DNA of 55,418 nt from an uncultured SAR86 cluster bacterium (GTDB taxonomy: Bacteria > Pseudomonadota > Gammaproteobacteria > Magnimaribacterales > D2472): positions 1 to 55,418 of the forward strand of contig CACKNK010000009.1 in the NCBI GenBank assembly GCA_902601475.1, read 5' to 3'. The translations under genes were made by a program, and so were the position numbers. The notes under the pieces are model-generated. The model worked only from the letters and a program-made list of their open reading frames with translations, had not been told where the DNA came from and made no database searches. Shown one piece after another: positions 44,096 through 53,804 of this stretch; positions within the stretch are counted from its first letter, which is position 1; each line of letters begins with the position of its first letter.

Positions 44096-45529
44096 ATGAA
44101 CATTGATAGAGCCATAGACAAATTCTTTGAGCCTTTTGCTGAATTACTATCAAGCTTTATTTTTTATGAGATTAAAATTTTTGATCAAGACTTCCCCCTG
44201 ATTGTTTTGTGGTTAATCTTTGCGGGTATATTTTTTACCTTCTATTTTAGATTTATTAATCTTTTTGGCTTAAAGCATGCTATTGATCTAGTTACAGGAA
44301 AATCTAATTCCAAAGTTGACGGTGAAGTTTCTCATTTTCAAGCTTTATCGACTGCAGTATCTGGTACCGTTGGTATCGGCAACATTGGTGGAGTGGCAAT
44401 AGCAATTTCAATTGGAGGACCTGGCGCAACTTTTTGGTTAATTGTTGCTGGTTTTCTTGGCATGACCACAAAATTTATTGAATGCACGGCTGGCGTTTTA
44501 TTTAGACGTGTTCATAAGAATGGATCTATATCAGGTGGCCCGATGCATTATTTAGAACATGGATTTAAAAAGTATGGATTTAAAAATTTGGGCAGGGGAT
44601 TGGGAATTTTTTATGCAGCTGCAATTACTATTGGATGTCTTGGAATTGGGAATATGTTTCAATCTAATCAAGCTTTTGAGCAATTTGTTTTTCTAACTGG
44701 TTATGAGAGTAGTTTTTTTGCTGATAAGGGTTGGTTATTTGGTTTAGCTATTTCAGGTATGGTAGCAATTGTTATTCTGGGAGGAATAAAAAGTATTGCT
44801 AAAGTGACATCTACTTTAGTGCCATTTATGGCAATCTTCTATGTGATCGCTTGTTTAATTATAATTTTATTTAATCTAGATGAACTTCCATTAGCAATAC
44901 AATCAATTTTTCGTGAGGCCTTCAGTAAATCATCAGTAGCAGGTGGAATGATCGGGGTAATGATAATTGGATTTCAGCGAGCAGTTTTTTCAAACGAAGC
45001 TGGTCTGGGATCCTCATCAATTGCACATTCTGCAGTTAAGACAAATCAACCAATAACAGAAGGTTATGTTGCATTACTAGAACCACTCATCGATACAATC
45101 ATAATTTGTACCATGACCTCATTGGTAATATTGGTTACGGTTTACGATCCTTCATTAAGTTCATCTAATATTGAGGGAGTTGCGCTAACATCCAAGGCAT
45201 TTGATTCTACAATTCCAGGCTCAAGTTTACCGCTATCCTTTATCGCTATATTGTTTGCGTTCTCTACAATGCTTGCATGGTCTTACTATGGAATGAAAGG
45301 CTGGACTTATTTATTTGGAAATTCACCCTTTATTGAGAATATATTTAAAGTAATTTTTTGTATTTTTATTGTTTTAGGCTGCATGATAAATCTTGATAGT
45401 GTCCTTAAAATATCAGATGCCATAATCTTTATTGTGGCAATACCAAATATCATTGGATTGTATTTACTAGCGCCTTTAGTAAAGAAAGAGTTAAAAGAAT
45501 ATAAGGAAAAAATAGGAGATATTAGCTAA
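44096..45529 (+). CDS. Sodium:alanine/glycine symporter (AGCS family)
   Basis: About 11 membrane helices with the family signatures TAVSGTVGIGNIGGVAIAI, SGGPMHYLEHGF and FSNEAGLGSSSIAHS. It imports alanine, glycine or similar with sodium, and may feed alanine to the dehydrogenase at 2640. ATG 44096 is preferred over an in-frame TTG two codons upstream; neither has a Shine-Dalgarno. The stop overlaps the convergent SDR gene by 4 nt. Confidence 0.92.
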   Translation: MNIDRAIDKFFEPFAELLSSFIFYEIKIFDQDFPLIVLWLIFAGIFFTFYFRFINLFGLKHAIDLVTGKSNSKVDGEVSHFQALSTAVSGTVGIGNIGGVAIAISIGGPGATFWLIVAGFLGMTTKFIECTAGVLFRRVHKNGSISGGPMHYLEHGFKKYGFKNLGRGLGIFYAAAITIGCLGIGNMFQSNQAFEQFVFLTGYESSFFADKGWLFGLAISGMVAIVILGGIKSIAKVTSTLVPFMAIFYVIACLIIILFNLDELPLAIQSIFREAFSKSSVAGGMIGVMIIGFQRAVFSNEAGLGSSSIAHSAVKTNQPITEGYVALLEPLIDTIIICTMTSLVILVTVYDPSLSSSNIEGVALTSKAFDSTIPGSSLPLSFIAILFAFSTMLAWSYYGMKGWTYLFGNSPFIENIFKVIFCIFIVLGCMINLDSVLKISDAIIFIVAIPNIIGLYLLAPLVKKELKEYKEKIGDIS

Positions 45530-46404
45530 TCTTTGTCATCAATAGGTTCAATGGTACTTTCTTGACCTGTAGATCCCATATTTAATCCTGTTACTGGACC
45601 CATATCTAACTTATCGTACTCTTCGGCAGCCTGTTTCATAAGACCACTTCTATCCAATGTTAATCCACCATCAACACAAATATTAATTCCAGTTATAAAT
45701 TTAGATTCATCAGAAGCTAGAAACAGTGCAGTATTTGCAATATCAATTGGCATGCCTTTCGCTTCAAGTGGCTGATCAAGAAGTGCTTTATTTGAATCTC
45801 GATCATCTCCTAGTACTGTTTGTAAAAGGGGAGTTGAAATAACCCCAGGCGAAATAGAATTTACTCGAATATTATTTTCGCCTAATTCATGTGCGGTTGT
45901 TTGAGTTAAGTTAATGACCGCTGCCTTAGCTGCTGAATAAGCCTGTGGTCCTGAACCAGCTGCCATACCAGCTATAGATGAGGTATTTATAATTGATCCA
46001 CCTGAAGAATTTCTTTGCATTTCTTTTGCTGCGTATTTAATACCCAAGAATACAGAGTCTAATAAAATTGATGTTGTTCGCTGCCAATCATTAAGGTTAA
46101 TCTCAGTAATAGGACCAAATGCGCCTCCAATGCCAGCATTATTAAAAATAACATCTAGCTTATTAAATTTTTTAATAGCAAAACCTACAAGGTCTTTAAT
46201 TGCTTCTTCGGAAGATACATCACACTCAAAGGTTTCAAATACTTCGTCAGAATGATCAATTTCATTTTTAAGATTATTTAGAGCTTCAGTATTTAAATCT
46301 GCTGCAACAACTTTAGATCCCTCATCAAGAAATTTAATAACACTTTCTTTACCGATACCACTTGCTGCTCCAGTTATTATGGAGACCTTATTTTTTAATC
46401 TCAA
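45526..46404 (-). CDS. Short-chain dehydrogenase/reductase
   Basis: A classical SDR (292 residues): cofactor loop TGAASGIGKE near residue 12, Asp in AADLN favouring NAD, NNAGIGG, active Ser in NTSSIAG and Y-S-A-A-K. The PEGVISTPLL-like substrate loop and a C-terminal CVDGGLTLD match NAD-dependent secondary-alcohol dehydrogenases. It follows the Fur-like gene on the same strand with no gap. Substrate unknown. Confidence 0.88.
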   Translation of the reverse strand: MRLKNKVSIITGAASGIGKESVIKFLDEGSKVVAADLNTEALNNLKNEIDHSDEVFETFECDVSSEEAIKDLVGFAIKKFNKLDVIFNNAGIGGAFGPITEINLNDWQRTTSILLDSVFLGIKYAAKEMQRNSSGGSIINTSSIAGMAAGSGPQAYSAAKAAVINLTQTTAHELGENNIRVNSISPGVISTPLLQTVLGDDRDSNKALLDQPLEAKGMPIDIANTALFLASDESKFITGINICVDGGLTLDRSGLMKQAAEEYDKLDMGPVTGLNMGSTGQESTIEPIDDKD

Positions 46405-46836
46405 TTATCTACACTCCCTACATATTCCTTTAATTTCAAGCATCTTATGAGTGATGGTAAAATCCTCTTTTTTAGCATGGTCAGAAATTTCGTTAGAAAA
46501 TTTGTGAGAATGAAATTCAAAAGTTGCATCGCAAGACTCACAAATTAAAAATTGAGCTGAATTACAGTCACTGGAACTTGCGCAAGCTACATATGCATTA
46601 TTTGACTCAATTCTATGAGCAAATCCATGCTTGCAGAGAAAGTCTAGTCCTCTATACACAGTAGCTGGTTTTGCTGATGGAGAATTTTTTTGAATTTTTT
46701 CAAGGATCTGATAAGCGCTTTTGGGTTTAGTTGAATTAATCAGGACAGACATAATTTCCTGCCTGGAAGTTGTAAACCTAAGTCCATTTTGCGAGCACGC
46801 ATTTACTACTTGATCAAAAGAAATCTTACCTAGCAT
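46405..46836 (-). CDS. Fur-family metalloregulator, Zur-like
   Basis: The 143-residue protein has the Fur winged helix (RFTTSRQEIMSVLI, then AKPATVYRGLDFLCKHGF), a short histidine-rich dimerisation domain (FEFHSHKF) and structural zinc Cys pairs in CESCDA and CRECR. The layout is that of zinc uptake regulator Zur more than Fur. It is divergent from the DUF3445 gene with a 34-nt gap and precedes the SDR. A zinc or iron operator was not seen by eye in the gap. Confidence 0.85.
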   Translation of the reverse strand: MLGKISFDQVVNACSQNGLRFTTSRQEIMSVLINSTKPKSAYQILEKIQKNSPSAKPATVYRGLDFLCKHGFAHRIESNNAYVACASSSDCNSAQFLICESCDATFEFHSHKFSNEISDHAKKEDFTITHKMLEIKGICRECR

Positions 46837-46870
46837 CTGAAATACATTTTGTTTTAAAAATTACTTTAAT

Positions 46871-47761
46871 ATGTCTATGATGGATATGTCTAGATTAAAT
46901 CGTATGCATTTACCATTTTTATCCAATCCTGATGTCCTTCATATGGGTCTTAACGAGGTAAGTGAGGAGTCTTGGCTTGAGATCAAACCCTTAAAGAATT
47001 CTTTTAGGAATAAGATTGAGCTTCTAGAAAACTTTTCTCATGAAATTTTATTTGAGAATAACGAATTTCAATCAGCCAACATGAATTTTTTCGAAGCACT
47101 CAAAACTTATCTAAGGACCTATTATGCAGATGAATATACATTTAATAAGGAGTCTATTGATATCTACTTAGATGATTTTTCTAACCAAATTAACTCAAGT
47201 AAAAAAACAGACCTTGAGTTAATGTCAAGCTTAATACCGGAGGATATTCTTATCCTTGTTCCGGAAAGTGAAAATTATATTTTAAGAAGTGCAGCTGTTT
47301 TTTCACCTTCAAATTGGGATCTAAAATCAAAAATTAATAAATCATTAGATACTATCCACGAACCAGTCCCTGGTTATAAGAAAACCTTAAGCACTAAAGT
47401 GAATAGTTTTTTAAATAAGCTTCCCGCATCTAGAATTTTTGAAAGATTTAACTGGTCAATTTACCCCTCAAAAAAATTATTTTTTCATCCAAGATATCTA
47501 GAGTTAGCCAGCGAAACTAATGAACTATTTCTTCGAGTAGAAAGACAAACATTTAGAAAGCTCAATGACTCAAGTGCAATTATGTTTACTATTGGAGTGC
47601 ACAACTATCCATTGATGGAGGTTTTGCAAATTAAAGGTGCACCAGAATCTTTGATGAGTGCAATTAAAGTAATGCCTGAAAGCATTAAGATCTACAAAGG
47701 TTTAAACGTTATTGAGAATGTAATAAAGGATAAAATTTATAACTACTTAAGTGCAAATTAA
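46871..47761 (+). CDS. DUF3445 protein, heme-dependent oxidative N-demethylase alpha-like (HdmA/HodM)
   Basis: The 296-residue protein shows the family layout: a first helix-rich region, a central SNWDL segment, ERFNWSIYPS, and the LRVERQTFRKL signature near residue 228 followed by FTIGVHNYPL. Characterised members bind heme and a Fe-S/FMN partner for dimethylamine demethylation. No partner gene is adjacent. A Fur-family gene is divergently placed, which fits iron- or zinc-linked control. The start could be at 46871 or the next ATG. Confidence 0.75.
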   Translation: MSMMDMSRLNRMHLPFLSNPDVLHMGLNEVSEESWLEIKPLKNSFRNKIELLENFSHEILFENNEFQSANMNFFEALKTYLRTYYADEYTFNKESIDIYLDDFSNQINSSKKTDLELMSSLIPEDILILVPESENYILRSAAVFSPSNWDLKSKINKSLDTIHEPVPGYKKTLSTKVNSFLNKLPASRIFERFNWSIYPSKKLFFHPRYLELASETNELFLRVERQTFRKLNDSSAIMFTIGVHNYPLMEVLQIKGAPESLMSAIKVMPESIKIYKGLNVIENVIKDKIYNYLSAN

Positions 47762-47828
47762 TCATCTTTTTTGGGCTTGTTTAATAACATTAATGATGTC
47801 AGTATATTAAGAATCATTTAGGGGATTT

Positions 47829-49871
47829 ATGATAAAAAAATTTTTTATCTGCGGATTTATTTTTTCTTTTTTAGTTAATTGTTCAGATAATGACGGCCTG
47901 TCTGAAGATGCTGATCAAGATAATTTTATTAATATTGCAGGTGCAAGAATTGCCTTAAATTCACAAACTCCAAGAGATTGGAATGGACAGGTAATTGATC
48001 CATATATCAATCCTGATCCAAAACAAAGCTCTCAAAGGGTTGCTTTATTCGGTGATCTTCATGTTCATACCAGGTATTCCTTTGATGCCTACATTTTTGG
48101 AACAATCGCCACTCCAGATGATGCATATGAATTTGCAAAAGGAAAAGTAATTGAACATCCTGCAGGATTTAAAGTTGGTTTAAAAAAACCATTAGATTTC
48201 TATTCAGTTACAGATCATGGAACATTTATTGGACAGGTTGCTGAAGCAGCTACTCCTGGAACTGAATATTATCTTAGTAAAGCATCAAGAGCAGTAAGAG
48301 ATATTAATGCAGAGGGCAATAGAAATGCATCTACCTTTGAGCAACGCAGGGATGCCTTTGGGGCCTTCCTTCTAAACGCAGTAACTTCACTAGTTTCTGG
48401 TGATTTGGACATAGATTACGTAAATGAAGTTTCAAGAAATGCATGGTTGGACACTATTGAGGCTGCAGAAAGACACAATGATCCTGGTAAATTCACTACA
48501 TTCCTTGGTTATGAATATACAGCTTCTACTAATAATATGGGAAACCTTCACAGAAACGTTATTTTCAGAGGCAATGGGAATAAAGTTCCTGCTTTACCAT
48601 TCTCAAGAGCAAATAATAATAATCCTGAAGCCCTCTGGGAGTGGATGGATTTAATTAGAGAGGATGGAATTGATAGTATTGCTATTCCGCATAATTCAAA
48701 TGGTTCTGATGGCGCTATGTTTGCACTTAAAAAAACTGAAGGCGGTAGATTTGATAGTGTTTATGCATCGCAAAGAATGAGAAATGAACCTATTGTTGAA
48801 ATCACACAAGTAAAAGGTACCTCAGATACTCATCCAGCTTTCTCAAAAAATGATGAGTGGGCTGATTTTGAGATTATGCCATTTAAGGTTGCCACCACTG
48901 AACCTTCAAAAATAAAAGGCAGTTATGTTAGAGAGGCTTTATTGAACGGAATAAAAATGGAAGAGACAAAAGGATACAATCCTTATAAATTTGGCTTTAT
49001 TGGCTCTAGTGATACTCATACTGCTGCTTCATCTCAAGAAGAATATAATTTTTTTTCGAAAATAGGCTTATTGGATAGTTCAAGTGAACTTAGAGGGTCA
49101 GTTCCAATTTCCTCTCCTGAACTAATTGAGCATAGAGATGAACATCAAAATACCGACGGTGATGATGGGCTAATTATTAATATCGGTGGAGAGGATTATT
49201 TTAATTCTTCTAGTATCTATTGGGGCGCAGCTGGCTTAGCTGGAGTTTGGGCAGAAGAAAATACTCGAGATTCAATATTTTCAGCTTTCAGACGCAAGGA
49301 ATCTTTTGCAACTTCAGGACCACGAATGAAAGTAAGATTCTTTGCTGGTTATGACTTAGATAAGACAAAAGCTGAAAGTAAAGATTTAATTGAATATCTT
49401 TACTCAAATGGTGTTCCGATGGGTAGTGATTTAAGACATTCTGAAACTACAGAACCCACTTTCTTTGTGTGGGCAATTAGAGACCTTGATAGCGCTGCGT
49501 TGCAAAGGATTCAAATCGTGAAGGGTTGGATAGAGAATAATCAACTCAAAGAAAAAGTTTATGATGTTGTCTGTTCAGATGGATTAAAAGTAGATCCGCT
49601 TACAAATAGATGTCCAGATAATGGCGCTAAAGTCGATATTGAAACATGCTCTATTTCAGACAACGGTGCAAATGAACTTTCTTCTTTTTGGTCAGACCCT
49701 GATTTTGATAAAGATATAAGAGCATTTTATTATGTCCGAGTATTGGAAAATCCAACTTGTAGGTGGTCTACTTGGGATGCAATTAGAGAGGGCGTATCAC
49801 CTAGACCTGATATGCAAAAAATAATTCAAGAAAGAGCATGGTCATCTCCAATTCACTTATTAAATGGTTAA
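47829..49871 (+). CDS. Lipoprotein with DUF3604 (PHP-like hydrolase)
   Basis: The 680-residue protein begins with a lipoprotein signal (FLVNC, Cys18) and then a PHP-like domain. FGDLHVHTRYSFDAYIFG holds the H-x-H metal motif, followed by SVTDHG, GYEYTA, H-N-S-N and SSDTHTA metal positions. Homologues are common in marine bacteria and are labelled DUF3604; the activity is probably a phosphoesterase or ester hydrolase, unproven. RBS GGGGATTT precedes the ATG. It overlaps the next lipoprotein gene by 34 nt. Confidence 0.82.
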   Translation: MIKKFFICGFIFSFLVNCSDNDGLSEDADQDNFINIAGARIALNSQTPRDWNGQVIDPYINPDPKQSSQRVALFGDLHVHTRYSFDAYIFGTIATPDDAYEFAKGKVIEHPAGFKVGLKKPLDFYSVTDHGTFIGQVAEAATPGTEYYLSKASRAVRDINAEGNRNASTFEQRRDAFGAFLLNAVTSLVSGDLDIDYVNEVSRNAWLDTIEAAERHNDPGKFTTFLGYEYTASTNNMGNLHRNVIFRGNGNKVPALPFSRANNNNPEALWEWMDLIREDGIDSIAIPHNSNGSDGAMFALKKTEGGRFDSVYASQRMRNEPIVEITQVKGTSDTHPAFSKNDEWADFEIMPFKVATTEPSKIKGSYVREALLNGIKMEETKGYNPYKFGFIGSSDTHTAASSQEEYNFFSKIGLLDSSSELRGSVPISSPELIEHRDEHQNTDGDDGLIINIGGEDYFNSSSIYWGAAGLAGVWAEENTRDSIFSAFRRKESFATSGPRMKVRFFAGYDLDKTKAESKDLIEYLYSNGVPMGSDLRHSETTEPTFFVWAIRDLDSAALQRIQIVKGWIENNQLKEKVYDVVCSDGLKVDPLTNRCPDNGAKVDIETCSISDNGANELSSFWSDPDFDKDIRAFYYVRVLENPTCRWSTWDAIREGVSPRPDMQKIIQERAWSSPIHLLNG

Positions 49872-50827
49872 GAGCATTTAGTCTTTTATTTTTAATATTT
49901 CTATTTAGCTCTTGCTCCAATAAAACCTACCAAAATTCTGATGGAACACAGTACAAAAAATCAATTTTTGAAACGGTAAGGTGGTTAGTTGAAAGAGACT
50001 TACCGGCCTCACTAGAAATAGAGTTTCTTGAAATAAATGATGTTAAAGTTGATATTACTGAAGCTGCTATTTGGATTGGTCATTCAACGTTTCTTATCAA
50101 CAATGGTGAGATAAACATTCTCATTGATCCTGTTTTTTCAGAGAGAGTCTCTCCGTTTTCGTTTGTTGGCCCTAAACGCATGATTCCGCCGGCAATCAAG
50201 ATAAATCAATTGCCAAAAATTGATATCGTTTTAATTAGTCACAATCATTATGATCATTTAGATATCGCATCTTTAAGCAAACTATCAAATATAAATAATG
50301 AAACTATATTTTTAGTTCCTGAGGGCGATAAAAAACTACTAGCTAATGAAAACATAAAAAATACTTTTGAATTTAAGTGGTGGGATAACTTCCAGTTGTA
50401 TGGAACTACATTTACATTTACACCAGCAAAACATTGGTCTGCTAGAGGGTTATTCGATGAGAGTAGAAGTTTGTGGGGTAGCTGGCATATTGAAAATCAG
50501 AATTTAAGTCTATTTCATGCCGGAGATACCGGTTACTCAGATGACTTCAAAATTATAAAAAAACGGCTTGGGGAGATTGATTTGGCATTGATACCAATTG
50601 GGGCTTACTCTCCATATTGGTTTGAGGGTTATTCACATGTAACACCAGATGAAGCAATTCAAATTGCTATAGACTTAGAAGCAACCAAAAGCATAGGTAT
50701 GCACTGGGGAACTTTTATCTTATCCGATGAGCCTATTCTTGAACCAAAAGAGTGGCTAAAGAATAGTAGCAAAAAAGAAAATCTAGATTTTGTAACTGTT
50801 ATGCCTGGAGAGTTAATTAAGTTTTGA
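49838..50827 (+). CDS. MBL-fold lipoprotein, NAPE-PLD/UlaG-like
   Basis: A lipoprotein signal with Cys26 (FLFSSC), then a metallo-beta-lactamase domain: metal motif HNHYDH (135-140), H in PAKHWS, D in HAGDTGY, and H in MHWGTF. The GHSTFLI and GPKRMIPP segments are typical for N-acyl-phosphatidylethanolamine phospholipase D-like enzymes. It probably hydrolyses a phospholipid-like ester in the envelope. It is translated with the DUF3604 gene, so the two probably share a substrate pathway. Confidence 0.88.
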   Translation: MVISNSLIKWLRAFSLLFLIFLFSSCSNKTYQNSDGTQYKKSIFETVRWLVERDLPASLEIEFLEINDVKVDITEAAIWIGHSTFLINNGEINILIDPVFSERVSPFSFVGPKRMIPPAIKINQLPKIDIVLISHNHYDHLDIASLSKLSNINNETIFLVPEGDKKLLANENIKNTFEFKWWDNFQLYGTTFTFTPAKHWSARGLFDESRSLWGSWHIENQNLSLFHAGDTGYSDDFKIIKKRLGEIDLALIPIGAYSPYWFEGYSHVTPDEAIQIAIDLEATKSIGMHWGTFILSDEPILEPKEWLKNSSKKENLDFVTVMPGELIKF

Positions 50828-53372
50828 ATTCTAGCCCAAAATCATTTGCCGAAACGGAAATGATGTCACCATTTTTTATTTTTTCTTGAATTATCATTTC
50901 GGATAAAGGATTTTGGATATATTTTTCTAATGTCCTTCTCATTGGTCGAGCTCCAAATTTGCTATCAAAACCTTTTTTTAGTAACCATTCCTTAGCTTTG
51001 CCATCAATTTTTAATACCAAGTCTTGAGATACCAACAAATCATTCATTTCTTCAATTTGCAGTTCAACAATTTCTTTTAAATGATCTTGGTTTAATGAGT
51101 TAAAGATTAGAATATCATCAATTCTATTTAAAAATTCTGGCCTAAAAGATTTATCAACTTCATCATTAATTTTATTTTTAATTGATTCTGAAACTGGCTT
51201 ATCACTAGGGTAGTATTCTGCTCCTATATTGGAGGTCATAATAAGAAGGGTATTTGAAAAATCAACTGTTCGACCCTGTCCATCTGTAAGTCTGCCATCG
51301 TCTAAGACTTGAAGAAGGATGTTAAAAATATCAGGATGAGCTTTTTCAATTTCATCCAGCAAGATTATTTGGTAAGGCTTTCTTCTAATGCTTTCAGTTA
51401 AGGCGCCTCCTTGTTCATAACCAACATATCCAGGAGGCGAGCCGATCATGCGAGACACTGAGTGTTTTTCCATATATTCAGACATGTCTATTCTAGTCAT
51501 GGATGCATTATCATTAAAAAGATATTTAGCTAGAGCTTTTGAAAGCTCAGTTTTTCCCACTCCTGTAGGCCCTAAGAACATAAATGAACCTATGGGTCTG
51601 TTTGATGATTGAAGTCCAGCTCTGGTTCTTCTGATAGCATTAGCTATTGATTCAATAGGTTCTTTTTGACCTATAACTTTTTTATTTAAATATTCTTCGA
51701 TTTGTAACAGTCGATCTTTTTCTTCCTCTAGTAAATTTGAAACCGGGATACCTGTCCATCGTTGAACAACTTGAGCTACATCTCCCTCAGTAACCATTTC
51801 ATTGATCAGTGCATCCTTGGATAGTTTTTCAGAATTAACAATAGCTTCCTCTAAATTAGGTATGGTTCCATATTTAATTTCTCCTGCACGAGTCCAATCC
51901 TGATTTCGTTCAGCAGTTAAAAGATCCAGCTTTGCTTTATCAAGATCTTCACGTATTTTTTGAACGGAGTTAATTTTTTCTTTTTGAGAGTTCCATCTGC
52001 TTGATAAATCTAATGATTCTGATTCAAGTTTTGCTAGTTGATCAATTATCTCTTCTAATCTTTTTTTTGATTTTTTACTTGTTTCTTTTGATAAGGCTTC
52101 TTTTTCTATTTTTAATTGCATTATTTTTCTATCAATTAGTTCAAGATCTTCAGGCTTGCTATCTGCTTGCATACGGATTAACGATGCAGCCTCATCAATA
52201 AGATCGATAGCTTTGTCGGGCAAAAATCTATCATTGATATATCTTGAAGAAAGATTGACTGCTGAAACTAAGGACTCATCTTTAATTTGGACACCGTGAT
52301 GCATCTCATACTTCTCTTTAAGACCTCTTAAAATTGATACAGCATCATCCATGGTGGGCTCATCAATTAGTACTGTTTGGTATCTTCTTGCCAATGCAGC
52401 ATCTTTTTCAATGTATTGCCTATATTCATCAAGGGTAGTTGCACCTATCATGTGAAGTTCGCCTCTCGCTAAAGCTGGTTTAAGCATATTAGAGGCATCC
52501 ATTGCTCCATCGGTTTTACCAGCACCTACAAGCGTATGTAGCTCATCAAGAAACAAAATTACCTCACCCTGCATTTTCTTTATTTGATCAAGAACGGATT
52601 TAAGTCTTTCTTCAAATTCACCGCGATATTTTGACCCTGCAAGGAGGCCTGCCATATCCAGAGAAAGTAAACGTTTATTTTTAAGCCCCTCAGGGACATC
52701 ATGATCAATAATTCTTTGTGCGATGCCTTCAACAATTGCAGTTTTTCCTACTCCTGGCTCTCCAATCAGGACAGGATTATTTTTAGTTCTTCGAGACAAG
52801 ACTTGCATAGCACGTCTAATCTCTTCATTTCGACCAATTACTGGGTCAAGCTTTCCTAATTGAGCAAGCTCAGTGATGTCTATAGTAAATTTATCAAGAG
52901 AATTTAATGTATTCTCTCCCGTTTCTGATTCAACCCTTTGCCCACTTCTATTTTTAATAATGTATTGTTCTATAGCTTGAACATTGATGGAGTTTTTCTT
53001 ATTAACATTATCAATTTCAGATGAACCTGATTTTAGAGTTTGTAGAAATAAATTATCAATTGAGACAAATTGATCTCCCAGTCTAGACATAAATTTTTCA
53101 GATTCTTGAAATATTTTTAAAGAATCTCTATCGATTCCTTGAAGTTGGGATGAGTTAGAGGAGGGTAAATCCTTTAAATTGCTTTCGATAGAGCTTATCA
53201 AACCCTCAGACTCAATTTTATTTGAACTTAAAATTTCTTTTATCATCTGCTCTTCACTTAGAGCGCTAAGTAGATGCAAGGGCTTGATAATATTATGATC
53301 ATAGGCAACAGCTTTGCCTTGCGCACGCATTACGCAATTTCTTGCAGATTCAGTAAATTTATTTACATCCAT
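50817..53372 (-). CDS. clpB: ClpB disaggregase chaperone
   Basis: The 851-residue Hsp100 has the double-Clp N-domain, AAA1 with Walker A GEPGVGKT (204-211), the coiled-coil M-domain (about 405-530), and AAA2 with GPTGVGKTE near residue 600. It works with DnaK/DnaJ to dissolve aggregates. A candidate heat-shock promoter lies at 53382-53406 on the minus strand. Convergent with the MBL gene (11-nt overlap) and divergent from DUF2237. Confidence 0.97.
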   Translation of the reverse strand: MDVNKFTESARNCVMRAQGKAVAYDHNIIKPLHLLSALSEEQMIKEILSSNKIESEGLISSIESNLKDLPSSNSSQLQGIDRDSLKIFQESEKFMSRLGDQFVSIDNLFLQTLKSGSSEIDNVNKKNSINVQAIEQYIIKNRSGQRVESETGENTLNSLDKFTIDITELAQLGKLDPVIGRNEEIRRAMQVLSRRTKNNPVLIGEPGVGKTAIVEGIAQRIIDHDVPEGLKNKRLLSLDMAGLLAGSKYRGEFEERLKSVLDQIKKMQGEVILFLDELHTLVGAGKTDGAMDASNMLKPALARGELHMIGATTLDEYRQYIEKDAALARRYQTVLIDEPTMDDAVSILRGLKEKYEMHHGVQIKDESLVSAVNLSSRYINDRFLPDKAIDLIDEAASLIRMQADSKPEDLELIDRKIMQLKIEKEALSKETSKKSKKRLEEIIDQLAKLESESLDLSSRWNSQKEKINSVQKIREDLDKAKLDLLTAERNQDWTRAGEIKYGTIPNLEEAIVNSEKLSKDALINEMVTEGDVAQVVQRWTGIPVSNLLEEEKDRLLQIEEYLNKKVIGQKEPIESIANAIRRTRAGLQSSNRPIGSFMFLGPTGVGKTELSKALAKYLFNDNASMTRIDMSEYMEKHSVSRMIGSPPGYVGYEQGGALTESIRRKPYQIILLDEIEKAHPDIFNILLQVLDDGRLTDGQGRTVDFSNTLLIMTSNIGAEYYPSDKPVSESIKNKINDEVDKSFRPEFLNRIDDILIFNSLNQDHLKEIVELQIEEMNDLLVSQDLVLKIDGKAKEWLLKKGFDSKFGARPMRRTLEKYIQNPLSEMIIQEKIKNGDIISVSANDFGLEFKT

Positions 53373-53381
53373 ATACCATAT

Positions 53382-53406
53382 GTATGGTTAATAAATATTT
53401 TTTCAA
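53382..53406 (-). promoter_or_regulatory. Candidate sigma-32-type promoter of clpB
   Basis: On the minus strand TTGAAA (53401-53406) is followed 13 nt later by CCATAC (53382-53387). Read with two upstream A, this matches CCCCATNT with three mismatches at 11-nt spacing. The distance to the ATG gives a leader of a few bases. Supported by clpB being a classic heat-shock gene. Confidence 0.45.
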
Positions 53407-53429
53407 ATCTACGCAACAAAACCTATAAT
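53401..53429 (+). promoter_or_regulatory. Promoter of the DUF2237 gene, implying a leaderless mRNA
   Basis: A perfect -10 TATAAT (53424-53429) has a weak -35 TTTCAA (53401-53406) 17 nt upstream. The ATG at 53436 begins only 7 nt after the -10, so transcription would start at or near the first codon. The -35 bases are the same as the clpB -35 on the other strand. Confidence 0.55.
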
Positions 53430-53435
53430 GTGCAA

Positions 53436-53804
53436 ATGTCGCAGTTGAATATATTTGGTGAGGAAATTACTGAATGTTGCACTAATCCAATCACTGGATT
53501 TACAAGAGACGGTTTTTGCAGCCATCATCCTTTAGATCACGGACTTCATTTAGTTTGTGCGCTGATGACAAAGGATTTTTTAGAATTTTCTAAATCGAAA
53601 GGTAATGATTTATCAACCCCAAGACCTGAATTCAATTTTCCTGGTTTAAACGAAGGTGATGCATGGTGTTTATGCAGTATGCGTTGGTTGGAAGCATACC
53701 AATACGCATCAGCACCAAAACTCTACCTTCGAAGAACTCATCAAGAAGCTCTTAGTGTTATAGATTTAGATATTTTGCAGAATTTTGCTTTAGATCTTAA
53801 TTAG
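53436..53804 (+). CDS. DUF2237 family protein
   Basis: A 122-residue cysteine-rich protein: CCTNPITGFTRDGFC near the start, then HHPLDHGLHLVCA, EGDAWCLC and W-x-E-A. This is the conserved DUF2237 layout, of unknown function; the Cys/His pattern could hold a metal. The start is at 53436. Upstream in-frame starts (from 53274) run through clpB and show no family residues. It overlaps the convergent P450 gene by 8 nt. Confidence 0.9.
   Translation: MSQLNIFGEEITECCTNPITGFTRDGFCSHHPLDHGLHLVCALMTKDFLEFSKSKGNDLSTPRPEFNFPGLNEGDAWCLCSMRWLEAYQYASAPKLYLRRTHQEALSVIDLDILQNFALDLN

Noticed and set aside
53274-53435. Upstream start for the DUF2237 gene
   Set aside because: These codons run through the start of clpB and carry no family residues.
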